NCBI GenBank assembly: GCA_032718475.1
Contig: JAUCBJ010009097.1
Span: 1 to 64,000, forward strand
DNA: 64,000 bases
Direction of reading: 5' to 3'
DNA from: Nemertoderma westbladi
Lineage: Eukaryota > Xenacoelomorpha > Nemertodermatida > Nemertodermatidae
The first letter of the stretch is position 1. Each line of letters starts with the position of its first letter. The position numbers were made by a program, and so were the translations under genes. The notes beneath the pieces were generated by a model. It had not been told where the DNA came from and did no database searches. It was given only the letters and a program-made list of their open reading frames with translations. Positions 21,347-31,064 of the stretch are shown one piece after another.

Positions 21347-22956
21347 TGTTCGCGGTATTTCAACTTTCCATAACGCGAGTTGAATATTTTTGTATTTATT
21401 TAAAATTGATTATTCCGATATTACTACTGGGTGCGGGACCATGGGTTTTGGGCACATTCAATAAACTGGGGGCGATTTATGGGCGAACTTTGGGGCAACT
21501 TACAGGGTACGGGAATAATTTCATAGTTATAAGGGCCAGGGGGGGATGGAAAATGCAAGCAGTATTCAGGTTAGCCTGAGTACTATTAGGCCCTGGCCAA
21601 CTTCCTGCTGCCTGTAGGGGTGGATTTGGTAATGCGCCAGGCCTAAAGGACAAGGACTGCCCTTAGCGGTCCCTGGCCAACAGCAGCTATTACGAGACTG
21701 AAAAGAACTCGGACCGCTGACTGCTTGTGTCAGGGATTTGCGACGGGAAACGACGGCCCCTTAGTAGCCAAGCCGTTCTGGTTCTCGATGATCGAACCCT
21801 TCGGGGTTTGTGAGGGGTGGAGCGGACACGCGAACGGGTGGCCAACTAACGACTGCCCCCTGAGCTAAGCCGTACTGGTTCTCGATGACCGATCCCTTCG
21901 GGGTTCGCGAGGGGTGGGACGGACATGCGAAAGGGCTGGCCACAGGACGGGTTTGACGAGGACTGCCCTTAGCGGTCTCTGGTCAACGGCAGCTACTACG
22001 AGACTGAAAAGAACTCGGAACGCTGACTGCTTGTACCGGGATCTGCGACGGGAACCGACGACAGACCCCTTAGCCAAGCCGTACTGGTTCTCGATGATCG
22101 TTCCCTTCGGGGTTCGTGAGGGGTGGAACGGACACGCGATGGGGTCGAAAGACAAAGGACTAGACTCTACTGGCCTACCGACTGTTCGGAGCAGTTTCTC
22201 GGCTGCCGAAGCGACTACGAGCCTGAAAGGGACTCGGAAAGCCTAGGTGGTTGGGTTTCTGCGATGAACCGACGGACCCCTAGCCAAGCCGTTCTGGTTC
22301 TCGATGATCGTTCCCTTCGGGGTTCGTGAGGGGTGGAACGGACACGCGAACGGGTCCACCGACACAACAGACTCCTAGCTAAGCCGTATTGGTTCTCGAT
22401 GACCGATCCCTTCGGGGTTCGAGAGGGGCGGTACGGATACGCGACAGAGTCTACCGACTGGACCGACCCTTAGCCAAGCCGTGCTGGTTCTCGATGATCG
22501 TTCCCTTCGGGGTTCGTGAGGGGTGGAACGGACACGCGACAGGGTCGACCGACACCGACACTACGGCACTAAGACTAGGACCAAGGGAAAATCTGGGGAA
22601 CATTAGGTAGGCTAAAATCTGAGCGAACAGTGGGTAATTAAATAATATACCGTAGGGATTTATATTATCGTGTATAATTATTGTGAATATTTGGTGTATA
22701 TTGATTTGGGGAAGCCCAAAATTATTCTTAATCAGGGTTCAACAGGGTTCAATATTGTTGACCAGGTTCAACAGAGTTCAGTTACATTAAAGAGTATATC
22801 CAACTAATGCAGCTTTTTCTCAACCGCAACCCTGCATCTCAGAAATCATTCCTTCTCCAAAATCAATATCCGGTGACTGGCCGGGGCTCAGTGGTCTGTA
22901 AAGTCACGTCTCCAGCATCGGCGTTTTTCCCCCCTGGTGTTGGGATAACGGCAACA
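21347..22956 (+). repeat. 5' LTR of element B
   Basis: A 1610-bp LTR starting 'tgttcgcggtatttcaac' and ending 'gggataacggcaaca'. Its central half is the tandem region described separately. Several small ORFs across it are repeat-derived. Confidence 0.95.
21767..22545 (+). repeat. Six-unit hairpin repeat in the 5' LTR of element B
   Basis: Six copies of a ~70-bp unit begin near 21767, 21864, 22070, 22275, 22374 and 22470, with variable spacing. Each has 'tggttctcgatga', 'cccttcggggttcg', 'gaggggtgg' and 'cgga'. The core reads CCC-TTCG-GGG, the form of a C(UUCG)G tetraloop. In units 3, 4 and 6 the flanks 'cgttcc' and 'ggaacg' can pair to close a larger hairpin; the other units carry mismatches. 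The same array is in the 3' LTR at about 34250-35028. Confidence 0.85.
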
Positions 22957-23206
22957 AAATTAAGAATAATTAATGCGGTTAATTTTGACAGGGTGTCAAA
23001 ATTAAGAATAATTACGGTCAACTTCAACTGGTGGAAGTTGAGAATCCTTCAATACTCTTCAAAACTCTCTACGTGCTTGCCAGCACCCACTACGAGGAAA
23101 CTCTGGTATTTGAGTTGAGACAAAGTCGTGGTTTAATTAATCAACAAACTCGATCTAACCAACTCGTAGTCGGCAGATCACATATTTGGAGAGTTGTTAA
23201 CAGGGA
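22957..23206 (+). other. Element B leader
   Basis: Sequence between the 5' LTR and the first ORF. It includes an 18-bp direct repeat ('caaaattaagaataatta', starting at about 22955 and 22998). The primer-binding site should be here, but I cannot match it to a tRNA 3' end by eye. Confidence 0.6.
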
Positions 23207-23398
23207 ATGGAAGTATCGATCACACCCATTGATATAATCCAAGTTGAGCCAGGAATCTGGCACGTCGAAGTTGAAGTACAAGGAACGAACGTCGGACGAT
23301 TCAGGATTACCGTTCGGGTGGTCCAAGCTGAGTACAATACCTACGAGGAACTGTTTTATGACATCGCGTATCTAGCTATCGACGAGGCGTTACAATGA
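23207..23398 (+). CDS. Small leader ORF of element B, 63 aa
   Basis: Unknown function. The 63-aa product alternates hydrophobic residues (IDIIQ, WHVEVEVQG, FRITVRVV), suggesting three beta strands, and ends in an Ala/Leu-containing helix (ELFYDIAYLAIDEAL). That order is loosely like a double-stranded-RNA-binding fold without its first helix, but the resemblance is weak. An in-frame TAA lies three codons upstream of the ATG, so the start is well bounded. Its TGA overlaps the ORF1 ATG as ATGA, an arrangement compatible with termination-reinitiation. It could be a regulatory uORF or a real small protein. I know of no equivalent in described BEL elements. Confidence 0.45.
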   Translation: MEVSITPIDIIQVEPGIWHVEVEVQGTNVGRFRITVRVVQAEYNTYEELFYDIAYLAIDEALQ

Positions 23399-24456
23399 CG
23401 ACAAATAACGTATCCGATACCGACGAGATGGATCACCACACAGACTCGGAAGCCGACGAGGTACCAAACGTCAAGAACATGACCCGTCGGCTAGGGGCTC
23501 TCAAAGGCGGAGTAACCCGAGCGTATCAACGGATGGAGAAACAACTCAAGGGAGTCAAAACCCCCCTCAATGAGGTACAAACTCAGCTTCAAAGTATCCG
23601 AAATATCCTACAGCAGTACGAAAGAATGATACAGGCGTACCAAGAGCTCGTTCCCTCCACTGATCAGGAAAACTACCCCAAGTTGGAAGAACACGTTGTA
23701 CATCTAGATGGGTTCCGCAAACAACACCGGAGGACCCTCAGCCTTGTGAGAGGCTATGAAGAACAGTATTACAAGAGGGCTGAAAGAACAGACGCGGAAT
23801 CAGTACGATCCTCCAGCATCAGGACAGCAGTACATCGAAAGAGAACGGGGTCCGCTAGAAATCAGCACTCCAGCGCTAGGAGCGAGATATCCGGATCAGC
23901 GCGCAGTTCTCAAGGGGCGCCGCCACTCCGAGACCAACTACGAGAACGGAAGGCATTAGCCCTCAAAGCTCGGATGGAAGATGAGTATATTCAACTGCAA
24001 GCCGAGCAAGATGTATTAGCCGCCGAAACACAAAAGCGAGAGGCCGAACAAGCGGCCGAACGGCAGGCCGAACAACGCGAACAGGAGGCCGAACAACATA
24101 GACGAGAGGCCGAACGGCAGGCCGAACAACGCGAACAGGAGGCCGAACAACATAGACGAGAGGACGAACGGCAGGCCGAACAACGTAAACGAGAGGACGA
24201 ACGACAGGCCGAACAACGCAAACAGGAGGCCGAACAACGCGGACGAGAGGCCGAACGAGAGATCGAACAACGTAGACGAGAGGCCGAACAACATAGACGA
24301 GAGGACGAGCGAGTGTACCCAAGTACGAGCCTGAAAGGGACTCGGAACGGGACGCCACTCCCCGATCTAACAACCCATTTACATCCACACCACAAACTCG
24401 TAGCCGCGTCATTATTAAAACTCCACCTATTATTGATCCATCAAGTATGGGAGTGA
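23395..24456 (+). CDS. Element B ORF1: coiled-coil Gag N-terminal protein (353 aa)
   Basis: Probable N-terminal Gag segment. Residues 1-125 contain an amphipathic helical region (RRLGALKGGVTRAYQRM…) as at the start of many BEL Gag proteins. A Ser/Arg-rich linker follows (130-185), then a long Glu/Gln/Arg coiled coil (about 190-305) made of near-repeats EAEQHRREAERQAEQ, consistent with multimerisation. The last 45 residues look out of register: they follow the 24-bp LTR-like motif at 24324-24347, and the ORF2 frame is already open from 24297 with a Pro/Ser-rich sequence. ORF1 ends ten bases inside ORF2 (ATGGGAGTGA). This suggests a former single Gag-Pol frame split at this point, or a -1 shift or reinitiation in use. 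Confidence 0.8.
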   Translation: MTTNNVSDTDEMDHHTDSEADEVPNVKNMTRRLGALKGGVTRAYQRMEKQLKGVKTPLNEVQTQLQSIRNILQQYERMIQAYQELVPSTDQENYPKLEEHVVHLDGFRKQHRRTLSLVRGYEEQYYKRAERTDAESVRSSSIRTAVHRKRTGSARNQHSSARSEISGSARSSQGAPPLRDQLRERKALALKARMEDEYIQLQAEQDVLAAETQKREAEQAAERQAEQREQEAEQHRREAERQAEQREQEAEQHRREDERQAEQRKREDERQAEQRKQEAEQRGREAEREIEQRRREAEQHRREDERVYPSTSLKGTRNGTPLPDLTTHLHPHHKLVAASLLKLHLLLIHQVWE

Positions 24457-27400
24457 GTGCCAATAACTATAACCCTCCGAGTCACTCTAGTTCAGACGAC
24501 GTCAGCATCATCCGGGCGTTGGAGAACCGCCTTGCCATGCCTAAGATGGAGATTCGCACCTTCGAAGGAGATCCCATCGATTACCTCAGATTCAAGAAAC
24601 GGTTCTTTGCGCAGATCGGATCAACGGACATAGCCGACGCACAGAAATTGGTATATTTATCGCAATACCTGGGTGACAAACCACGCAGAATTATTGCATG
24701 TTTTGAAGGAGGTTCTCATGAGGCATACTATGACGCATGGAAAACTCTAGATAAAAGATACGGAAATACCGGAACTATAATTAATAAAACTCTAGAGAGA
24801 CTGATACAGGACGCGGGATCACTAGGGGACCCACAGAACATACAGGAATTCTCCGACTCTATGAAGGATGCCTACTATACTCTGAAACCCTTAAATAAGG
24901 AGGACCAGGTGAACAACATTCTAAACCTCCGACAGATCGCCCGGAAGTTCCCCGGATGGCTACAAAGTAAGTGGGCTTATAAATGTGTAGATCTCCGGCG
25001 CAGACATCCAGATCGAGATCCTAGCTTCCTTGAAATGTCGGCATTCCTGGACGATATCTCCGAAGCCATGAATGACTCGATGTTTTCAAAACAGAGTCTC
25101 GCAAAGTTGGACGGAATAGAAAGCAACTCCAGGAGTAAGATAACCCCTCCGAAACCGAGATTCCGCCCCCCACCGGTGAGTACGATGGCCATCACCATGG
25201 CCGAGGATTCCGACGACGAAGACTACGAGGAACCGACATCCGCCGAGGAATGGGCATGTTATCTCGCGAGTTGGGCACCCGAAAGGGAAGGCATCACAAA
25301 TTCCCTGCTCTGTCTCTTCTGTGGGGAGAAACATAAAGTGGAATTCTGCAGAAAGTTTCAGTTCGCCGAACTCGTCCCACGCTTCGAGGCGATAATGAAA
25401 CACCGAGGATGCTTCCGGTGTCTTGGAACAGGTCACTATGTTCGGGAGTGCGACCAAAGATCATGCTGTGCTGTCTGTAACGACCAACGCCATCACACGC
25501 TCCTCCACATCCCCGCGAACTTCGATTTTACTACCCTCCCCTTTCGGATCGAAGCCAGGCAAAGAGGAGAAACAAACCACGTCTTCAAAGGAACCCGGAC
25601 AACCCAACGGAGAGAAACCAACCCGTTTAAAATCTTCACCGATACACCACAAGTAACAAATATTTCGGCCACGATTAATCTTATAAATCGCCGCTACATG
25701 GTCTTCGCAAAGGTAATCCCAGTAAGGATCCAAGGAGTCGGCAAATCTTTGACGACACTCGCGTTCCTCGATAACGGGTCCGACGGAACCATCATCAACC
25801 GGGATTTCCTTGAGCAACTCGGCCTAGAATATGAACCTTGTAAACGGCCCATACAAACCATCACCGATAACAGAGAGGTAGAGTCCGGGGAGGTGCAACT
25901 CCAGATGGAAGGAGTGATGAAGGGCTACGAAACGGCTAAGTTAACCATCAAGAATGCCTTGGTACACACAGACCTCCGGGTGCGGTTCCGACAATCAGCC
26001 GAGTACGCCCCCCTCATACAATTGGACCGAGACGATGTAGACCTGAGGTGTCCGCAGTTGGACGTAAACCGCATCACCCTACTGATCGGACTTGATACAC
26101 CGGAACTACACATCCCCACCGGAGATATCGCCCGATCTATAAACCAGGATGACGGATTTTATGCTGAACGAACAATAATGGGATGGACACTCTGCGGCAT
26201 TAAGGAGGAAACTACAGACACCTATACCTACCTTCCCAAATGCCAGATTAAAGAGAATGCAACCTCCGTGGGTTATTGCTCAGCTTCGGATTTTGACGAG
26301 GATTTGTTTCTGGAAACCGAGAAAACCCAACGAGAGATGACGAAATATTTTAATTTGGAAACCCAGGAGTTCGCAGAAAAGGACGAAAACCCATCCGAAG
26401 AGGACCAATATTGTATGGACGTTCTCGACCAGGCCACGTTTAAAGACGGACACTGGTGTTCACCTATGTTATGGAAGGACCCAAACAAACCAATGGCAAA
26501 CAACGCCAGCATGGCACTTAGGCGACTTAAAGGGATTCTACGCCGGCTGAATGACCAACCCGAGATAAAGGAGAAATATAATACCGTAATCCAAGGATAT
26601 CTCGATGATAGATTAGCAGAAATGGTACCACGGAATGAACTGCAAGGTGGTAAAAGAACATATTACCTCCCAACCCACTATGTAGTAGAAGCCCGCAAAG
26701 GTGGGAAAATCCGAGTGGTAAATGATGCTGCCGCTATGTACCAGGGTGAATCCCTAAACAGTCAACTTTACACGGGACCCAACATATATAGCACACTCAT
26801 TGGCGTATTGATCAGGTTCAGGGAAAACCGGGTAGCATTCACCTGTGACATCAAGGCCATGTTTCATCAAGTTCGTACGTTACCAAGAGACTCGGACTGT
26901 CTACGTATCCTATGGACGGATAAAACGCTTACTCAACAGGAGATTAGCCAACTCACGATAAAGGACGTAGACATAATGCGTATGGTCGTCAGGATCTTCG
27001 GCGCTAAGGACTCGCCGGTAGCATGCAGTGACATGCTAAAGAGGACAGCAACTATGTGCGAAAACGAGTTCCCTCCAACCGTCATAGAAACAATTCGACG
27101 ATGCTTCTACGTGGACGACGGATGCGCTGGCGCGGATAATGTGGATGAGGCATATCGGCTAGCAATGGGGATGGTAGAATGTCTAAAGAAAGGAGGGTTT
27201 CCGCTCGTGAAGTTCAGATCCCACGACAAAACACTTATGGAAAAGTTTCCGGAGGACATCCGGCTGGAAAATAACAAAATGTATTCGGAGGATGTGGAAC
27301 ATCGTGTACTCGGGATTGAATGGGACATAGAATCTGATGAATTCATCTTCAAATATAAACCCCTACCCAAGCCTATGACAAAAAGGGGATGTTTGTCGAT

Positions 27401-29813
27401 AAAAAGCGCCATCTTCGACCCACTAAATTTCATATCTCCAGTAACCTTGGCCGGAATGAACCTGATTAAGGAAATGTGGATAGAAGGACTGGGATGGGAC
27501 GAAGAGCTCCCCCCATACCTCAGCGTCAAATGGAGAAAATGGACGGAGCAGCTCGAACACCTACATCTTATGCGGATACCTAGACCGTTCTTCCTCGATA
27601 AACTGCCCACCGATATCTTCCAGCTCCACACCTTTTCGGATGCTTCGAATACCGGAATCGGCGTAGTCACCTTCTTACGGAGACTAAGTAACGATGGAAA
27701 CGGCGATACAAGCTTCTTATTCTCCAAAGCAAAGACAGTATCCGGGGAATTCGTAGCAACGATTCCGAGACTCGAGCTACAAGCTGCAGTTTGGGCAGTA
27801 AGACAGAATCGCATGGTCATGCGGAACCTACGGATCCCCATAGAATCTCAACACTTCTGGGTAGATTCGAGTATAGTTCTCTATTATCTCCACTCTCCAT
27901 CACGGCGTCACACCACGTTTGTTGCAAACCGAGCCACGGAGATTAAACAGTGTACCGGCCGAGAACAGTGGCATCACGTGAACGGGAAGGAAAACCCAGC
28001 GGACTTATCAAGCCGAGGCGCCACCCCAAAACAACTCGGTAAAAGTAAACTCTGGCTTACAGGCCCGGAATTCCTACGGCAGCCACAATTAACATGGAGT
28101 ACCCGATTCGACCCCGAGCTCGATAGCGGAAAATACTCCGAGGATGATAAAGAGATCCGTAAAATCCATCGAAGCAACGCGGTGGAAATTTATAGTTGTC
28201 TGACTGAGCCTGCAAAGGACTCAGGCAGGCACTATAACGTCGCGACGATCACTCAACTAGCGGCGTCTTTACATCGGTTGATCGAGCGAACTTCATCCAT
28301 GAGACGGCTCGTCCATCACGTTATAACCCTTCGCAACTTCCTACGGTGGAAAAACAACAAACCGATAGTTCAACGGAATATACAAGAACTCATTATCGCG
28401 GAGAAGTGTATTGTTAGATATGTCCAGAAAGAAAGTTTCCCCGATGAATGGGAACAACTTAGTGCGGGCAAAACGTTGAAACCGGACAGCCCAGTCTACC
28501 AACTGAGACCAATGATGGGAGAGGACGGACTGATCCGACTGAATACCCGGATGGCAAACGCCCCGGTCGAATATGAGGTTAAATACCCGGCGCTTCTGCC
28601 CGGAACGTCGACACTAGCTAAGCTATTAATTCTACAATGTCACGAGGACAACCACCACGCAGGACAGAATTGGATTATAGCTAATATAAGACAAAGATAT
28701 TGGATCACCCACATCCAGCCATTGATCCGGAAAGTGTTGAAACGTTGCTTCACCTGCAGACGTTACCTAGCGCCACCAATCACCCAAAAGATGGCCGACT
28801 TACCAGCCACCCGTCTACAAGCGGATTCCCCACCATTCTACGTCACCGGAGTGGACTGTTTCGGACCATTCACGGTTATTGAACGACGATCCAACATCAA
28901 ATGCTGGGGAGCCATCTTCACCTGCCTAAGGTCTAGGGCAATTTACCTAGATATCGTGGTAAATCTGACACAACACGCATTCATCAACGCTCTGCGTCGG
29001 TTCGTGGCGAACAACGGGACATGCCGCCACATGTATTCCGATAATGGTACAAACTTTGTGGGAGGAGAAAGAGAACTTAGAGAGGCGATCGAGGGATGGT
29101 TTACCGATAACACCGCATCCCAAGTCTGGAAGGAACACCAGATACAGTGGCACTTCCAGACCCCCTTAGCACCCCATACGAGCGGGGTATGGGAGAAACT
29201 GATCGACCTAGTGAAACGATCCATGCGCGTCGCTCTAGGCGATACCCGGGTAACCCATGACACCCTCCGCACAACATTCTGCGAGATCACGGCTACCCTG
29301 AACAACCGACCCATTGTTCCTATCCGCGACGACCCCACAGACCTGGAGCCCCTCACTCCTAACCACTTACTGGGGAGACCCAAAACCCACGTCCTCCCGG
29401 AAACCATGTTCCCGGATCCCAACGAGATCGCGAAACATACAAACTGGAAAAAGGCCCAAGCGTTGGCAGCGCATTGGTGGAGAATTTGGGCCCAGGAGTA
29501 CCTCATAACCCTCCGGACCAGGAGGAAATGGAACAACACCTACCGGAACGTCGCAGTTGGCGACATGGTATTAGTTAAAGAAGATCTCAAAGACCGCGTT
29601 CACTGGCCTGTGGCGCGGGTCGTGACCATACACCCAAGCAAAGACGGACTTGCGAGGACTGTGACGATACGAACGAAATCGGGCCACTACCAACGCCCCA
29701 TCCAGAAGCTGTGCCTTCTTGAAGGCAATGACAGTGGTGATTCTACAAGAGGTGATAAGTTCCCTACTACGGATCCTGCTGCAGACATTGGTGACAATTA
29801 TAAATGCGTTTAA
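24447..29813 (+). CDS. Element B ORF2: BEL/Pao Gag-Pol polyprotein (1788 aa)
   Basis: Complete BEL/Pao polyprotein. Domains: DUF1759-like Gag (about 35-210); CCHC knuckle C322-x2-C325-x4-H330-x4-C335; DUF1758-like aspartic protease (405-570) with LDNGS at 441-445, so Asp-Asn-Gly rather than the common Asp-Ser-Gly; reverse transcriptase (735-985) with D801 in FTCDIKAMFHQV and YVDD at 888-891; RNase H (1060-1190) with D1065, E1110, D1140 and D1185; integrase HHCC zinc finger (H1399/H1403, C1434, C1437), core D1470, D1532 and E1583, and a C-terminal DUF5641-like domain (1650-1762). No stop or frameshift is visible, so an active enzyme set is plausible. ORF2 is in the -1 frame relative to ORF1, whose end it overlaps. 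The ATG at 24447 is the track start, but the frame is open back to 24297. Confidence 0.95.
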   Translation: MGVSANNYNPPSHSSSDDVSIIRALENRLAMPKMEIRTFEGDPIDYLRFKKRFFAQIGSTDIADAQKLVYLSQYLGDKPRRIIACFEGGSHEAYYDAWKTLDKRYGNTGTIINKTLERLIQDAGSLGDPQNIQEFSDSMKDAYYTLKPLNKEDQVNNILNLRQIARKFPGWLQSKWAYKCVDLRRRHPDRDPSFLEMSAFLDDISEAMNDSMFSKQSLAKLDGIESNSRSKITPPKPRFRPPPVSTMAITMAEDSDDEDYEEPTSAEEWACYLASWAPEREGITNSLLCLFCGEKHKVEFCRKFQFAELVPRFEAIMKHRGCFRCLGTGHYVRECDQRSCCAVCNDQRHHTLLHIPANFDFTTLPFRIEARQRGETNHVFKGTRTTQRRETNPFKIFTDTPQVTNISATINLINRRYMVFAKVIPVRIQGVGKSLTTLAFLDNGSDGTIINRDFLEQLGLEYEPCKRPIQTITDNREVESGEVQLQMEGVMKGYETAKLTIKNALVHTDLRVRFRQSAEYAPLIQLDRDDVDLRCPQLDVNRITLLIGLDTPELHIPTGDIARSINQDDGFYAERTIMGWTLCGIKEETTDTYTYLPKCQIKENATSVGYCSASDFDEDLFLETEKTQREMTKYFNLETQEFAEKDENPSEEDQYCMDVLDQATFKDGHWCSPMLWKDPNKPMANNASMALRRLKGILRRLNDQPEIKEKYNTVIQGYLDDRLAEMVPRNELQGGKRTYYLPTHYVVEARKGGKIRVVNDAAAMYQGESLNSQLYTGPNIYSTLIGVLIRFRENRVAFTCDIKAMFHQVRTLPRDSDCLRILWTDKTLTQQEISQLTIKDVDIMRMVVRIFGAKDSPVACSDMLKRTATMCENEFPPTVIETIRRCFYVDDGCAGADNVDEAYRLAMGMVECLKKGGFPLVKFRSHDKTLMEKFPEDIRLENNKMYSEDVEHRVLGIEWDIESDEFIFKYKPLPKPMTKRGCLSIKSAIFDPLNFISPVTLAGMNLIKEMWIEGLGWDEELPPYLSVKWRKWTEQLEHLHLMRIPRPFFLDKLPTDIFQLHTFSDASNTGIGVVTFLRRLSNDGNGDTSFLFSKAKTVSGEFVATIPRLELQAAVWAVRQNRMVMRNLRIPIESQHFWVDSSIVLYYLHSPSRRHTTFVANRATEIKQCTGREQWHHVNGKENPADLSSRGATPKQLGKSKLWLTGPEFLRQPQLTWSTRFDPELDSGKYSEDDKEIRKIHRSNAVEIYSCLTEPAKDSGRHYNVATITQLAASLHRLIERTSSMRRLVHHVITLRNFLRWKNNKPIVQRNIQELIIAEKCIVRYVQKESFPDEWEQLSAGKTLKPDSPVYQLRPMMGEDGLIRLNTRMANAPVEYEVKYPALLPGTSTLAKLLILQCHEDNHHAGQNWIIANIRQRYWITHIQPLIRKVLKRCFTCRRYLAPPITQKMADLPATRLQADSPPFYVTGVDCFGPFTVIERRSNIKCWGAIFTCLRSRAIYLDIVVNLTQHAFINALRRFVANNGTCRHMYSDNGTNFVGGERELREAIEGWFTDNTASQVWKEHQIQWHFQTPLAPHTSGVWEKLIDLVKRSMRVALGDTRVTHDTLRTTFCEITATLNNRPIVPIRDDPTDLEPLTPNHLLGRPKTHVLPETMFPDPNEIAKHTNWKKAQALAAHWWRIWAQEYLITLRTRRKWNNTYRNVAVGDMVLVKEDLKDRVHWPVARVVTIHPSKDGLARTVTIRTKSGHYQRPIQKLCLLEGNDSGDSTRGDKFPTTDPAADIGDNYKCV

Positions 29814-31064
29814 ACCCTTCTCATCATGTTGACAAACTCTTTTAAAACTGTGATTTATCGACAACGAGTTATGGACCCCCCTTAAACCAACTGTAACCAC
29901 GCAATGGTATTTGTGTTTCCTCGTGTGTTATGTGGAGTCCAGCATCACCCTGCAGATGTTTCGACTGACGCAGGGTCGTTTATGTATTGTTTACCCTGAT
30001 TTTGGTCATCGGGACCAATGATATTGGATTATTGGAAATGGAAAAGATTTGAAGTGGAATTCATTGTATTCATTGCAGTATGTTATGTTGTCCGTTGCGT
30101 GCGCAGTTCGGGGCGTAGGCGGTGTAACAAGTCCAGCTGTAGATCCCAGATTGCCGCGCAACACCCCCTCTATCCCGTTATCCTGGTGGGTCCATGGTGC
30201 ATCCACATGACTTCGACGATAGAGGGTTTTATGTTTCTCAGTCGCGTTATTCTGGTGGGACCGTTACGTGGATTTTGGGGCGTAGGCGGTGTAACGAGTC
30301 CAGCTGTAGATCCCAGAATGTTGCGTAACCCCATCCCACATGACTTCGTCGACTGAGCTTTATGTTGTTGGGAGTGTTATTCTGGTGGGTCCCTGGTGCA
30401 TCCACGTGACTTCACTCCTAGCGTCTTCATTGTCCGTTACGTGCGCAGTTTGGGGCGTAGGCGGTGTAACGAGTCCAGCTGTAGATCCCAGATTGCCGCG
30501 TAACACCCCTTCCACGACAAAGATTAACCAAAGAAAATGATTGAATATAGTTGGAAACGATGAAAAGGATCAGACAACTCTACTATAAACCTGAATGATG
30601 ACGCGTATACTGATGAAAATGTAATGATGCGCACCCTGGTGCTGCGCTTATAACCAATGATGATAGCCGGGGGGCTATAAACCCAATGATGATGTGGAAA
30701 TAAATAAATGTGAAATAAATGGTGGAAATAAATGTGTTGAAATATATGTGGAAATAAATGAAATGAGATGAAATAATAATGAAATGAAAAAAGACAAAAA
30801 AAAAGGTATAAGAAGGTCTAAAGAAAAGAATTAGAAAAAAGAAAAGGACAAAAAAGTCATAAAAAACTGGTTGGATATTAATGTATAGCTATAGTAACTG
30901 TAAATGCTGAATGTATTAGCAATAAGATGATAGATGTCTATATAGCAATATTATTTAATAAACTGAATTAAATAAAAAACTGAATTATTCTGCTATCGCT
31001 ATAGTTTCAGACTTTCTGGACTTATAATTAACTGATCTAATTTGTAACGGATATAATCGTAAAT
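29814..31064 (+). other. Spacer between pol and ORF3 of element B
   Basis: A non-coding 1.25-kb spacer. After the tandem repeat described separately come an A-rich run with 'ggaaataaatg' repeats (30700-30790) and two AATAAA-type sequences (about 30957-30976). A candidate 3' splice site, 'gctatagtttcag', ends at 31010, 55 bases before the ORF3 ATG. That position would suit expression of ORF3 from a spliced RNA, but no donor was identified. Confidence 0.55.
30088..30515 (+). repeat. Three-unit tandem repeat in the pol-ORF3 spacer
   Basis: Three units of about 130-170 bp share 'ggggcgtaggcggtgtaac' and 'agtccagctgtagatcccag' (cores near 30108, 30268 and 30451) and 'tcctggtgggtcc'-type segments. 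Each core is flanked by 'ggtgtaac' and 'taacaccc'-like arms that could pair. Confidence 0.85.

Noticed and set aside
21767-22545. CRISPR-like array
   Set aside because: The units are long, unevenly spaced and inside an LTR, spacers are not unique-length, and the genome is eukaryotic.
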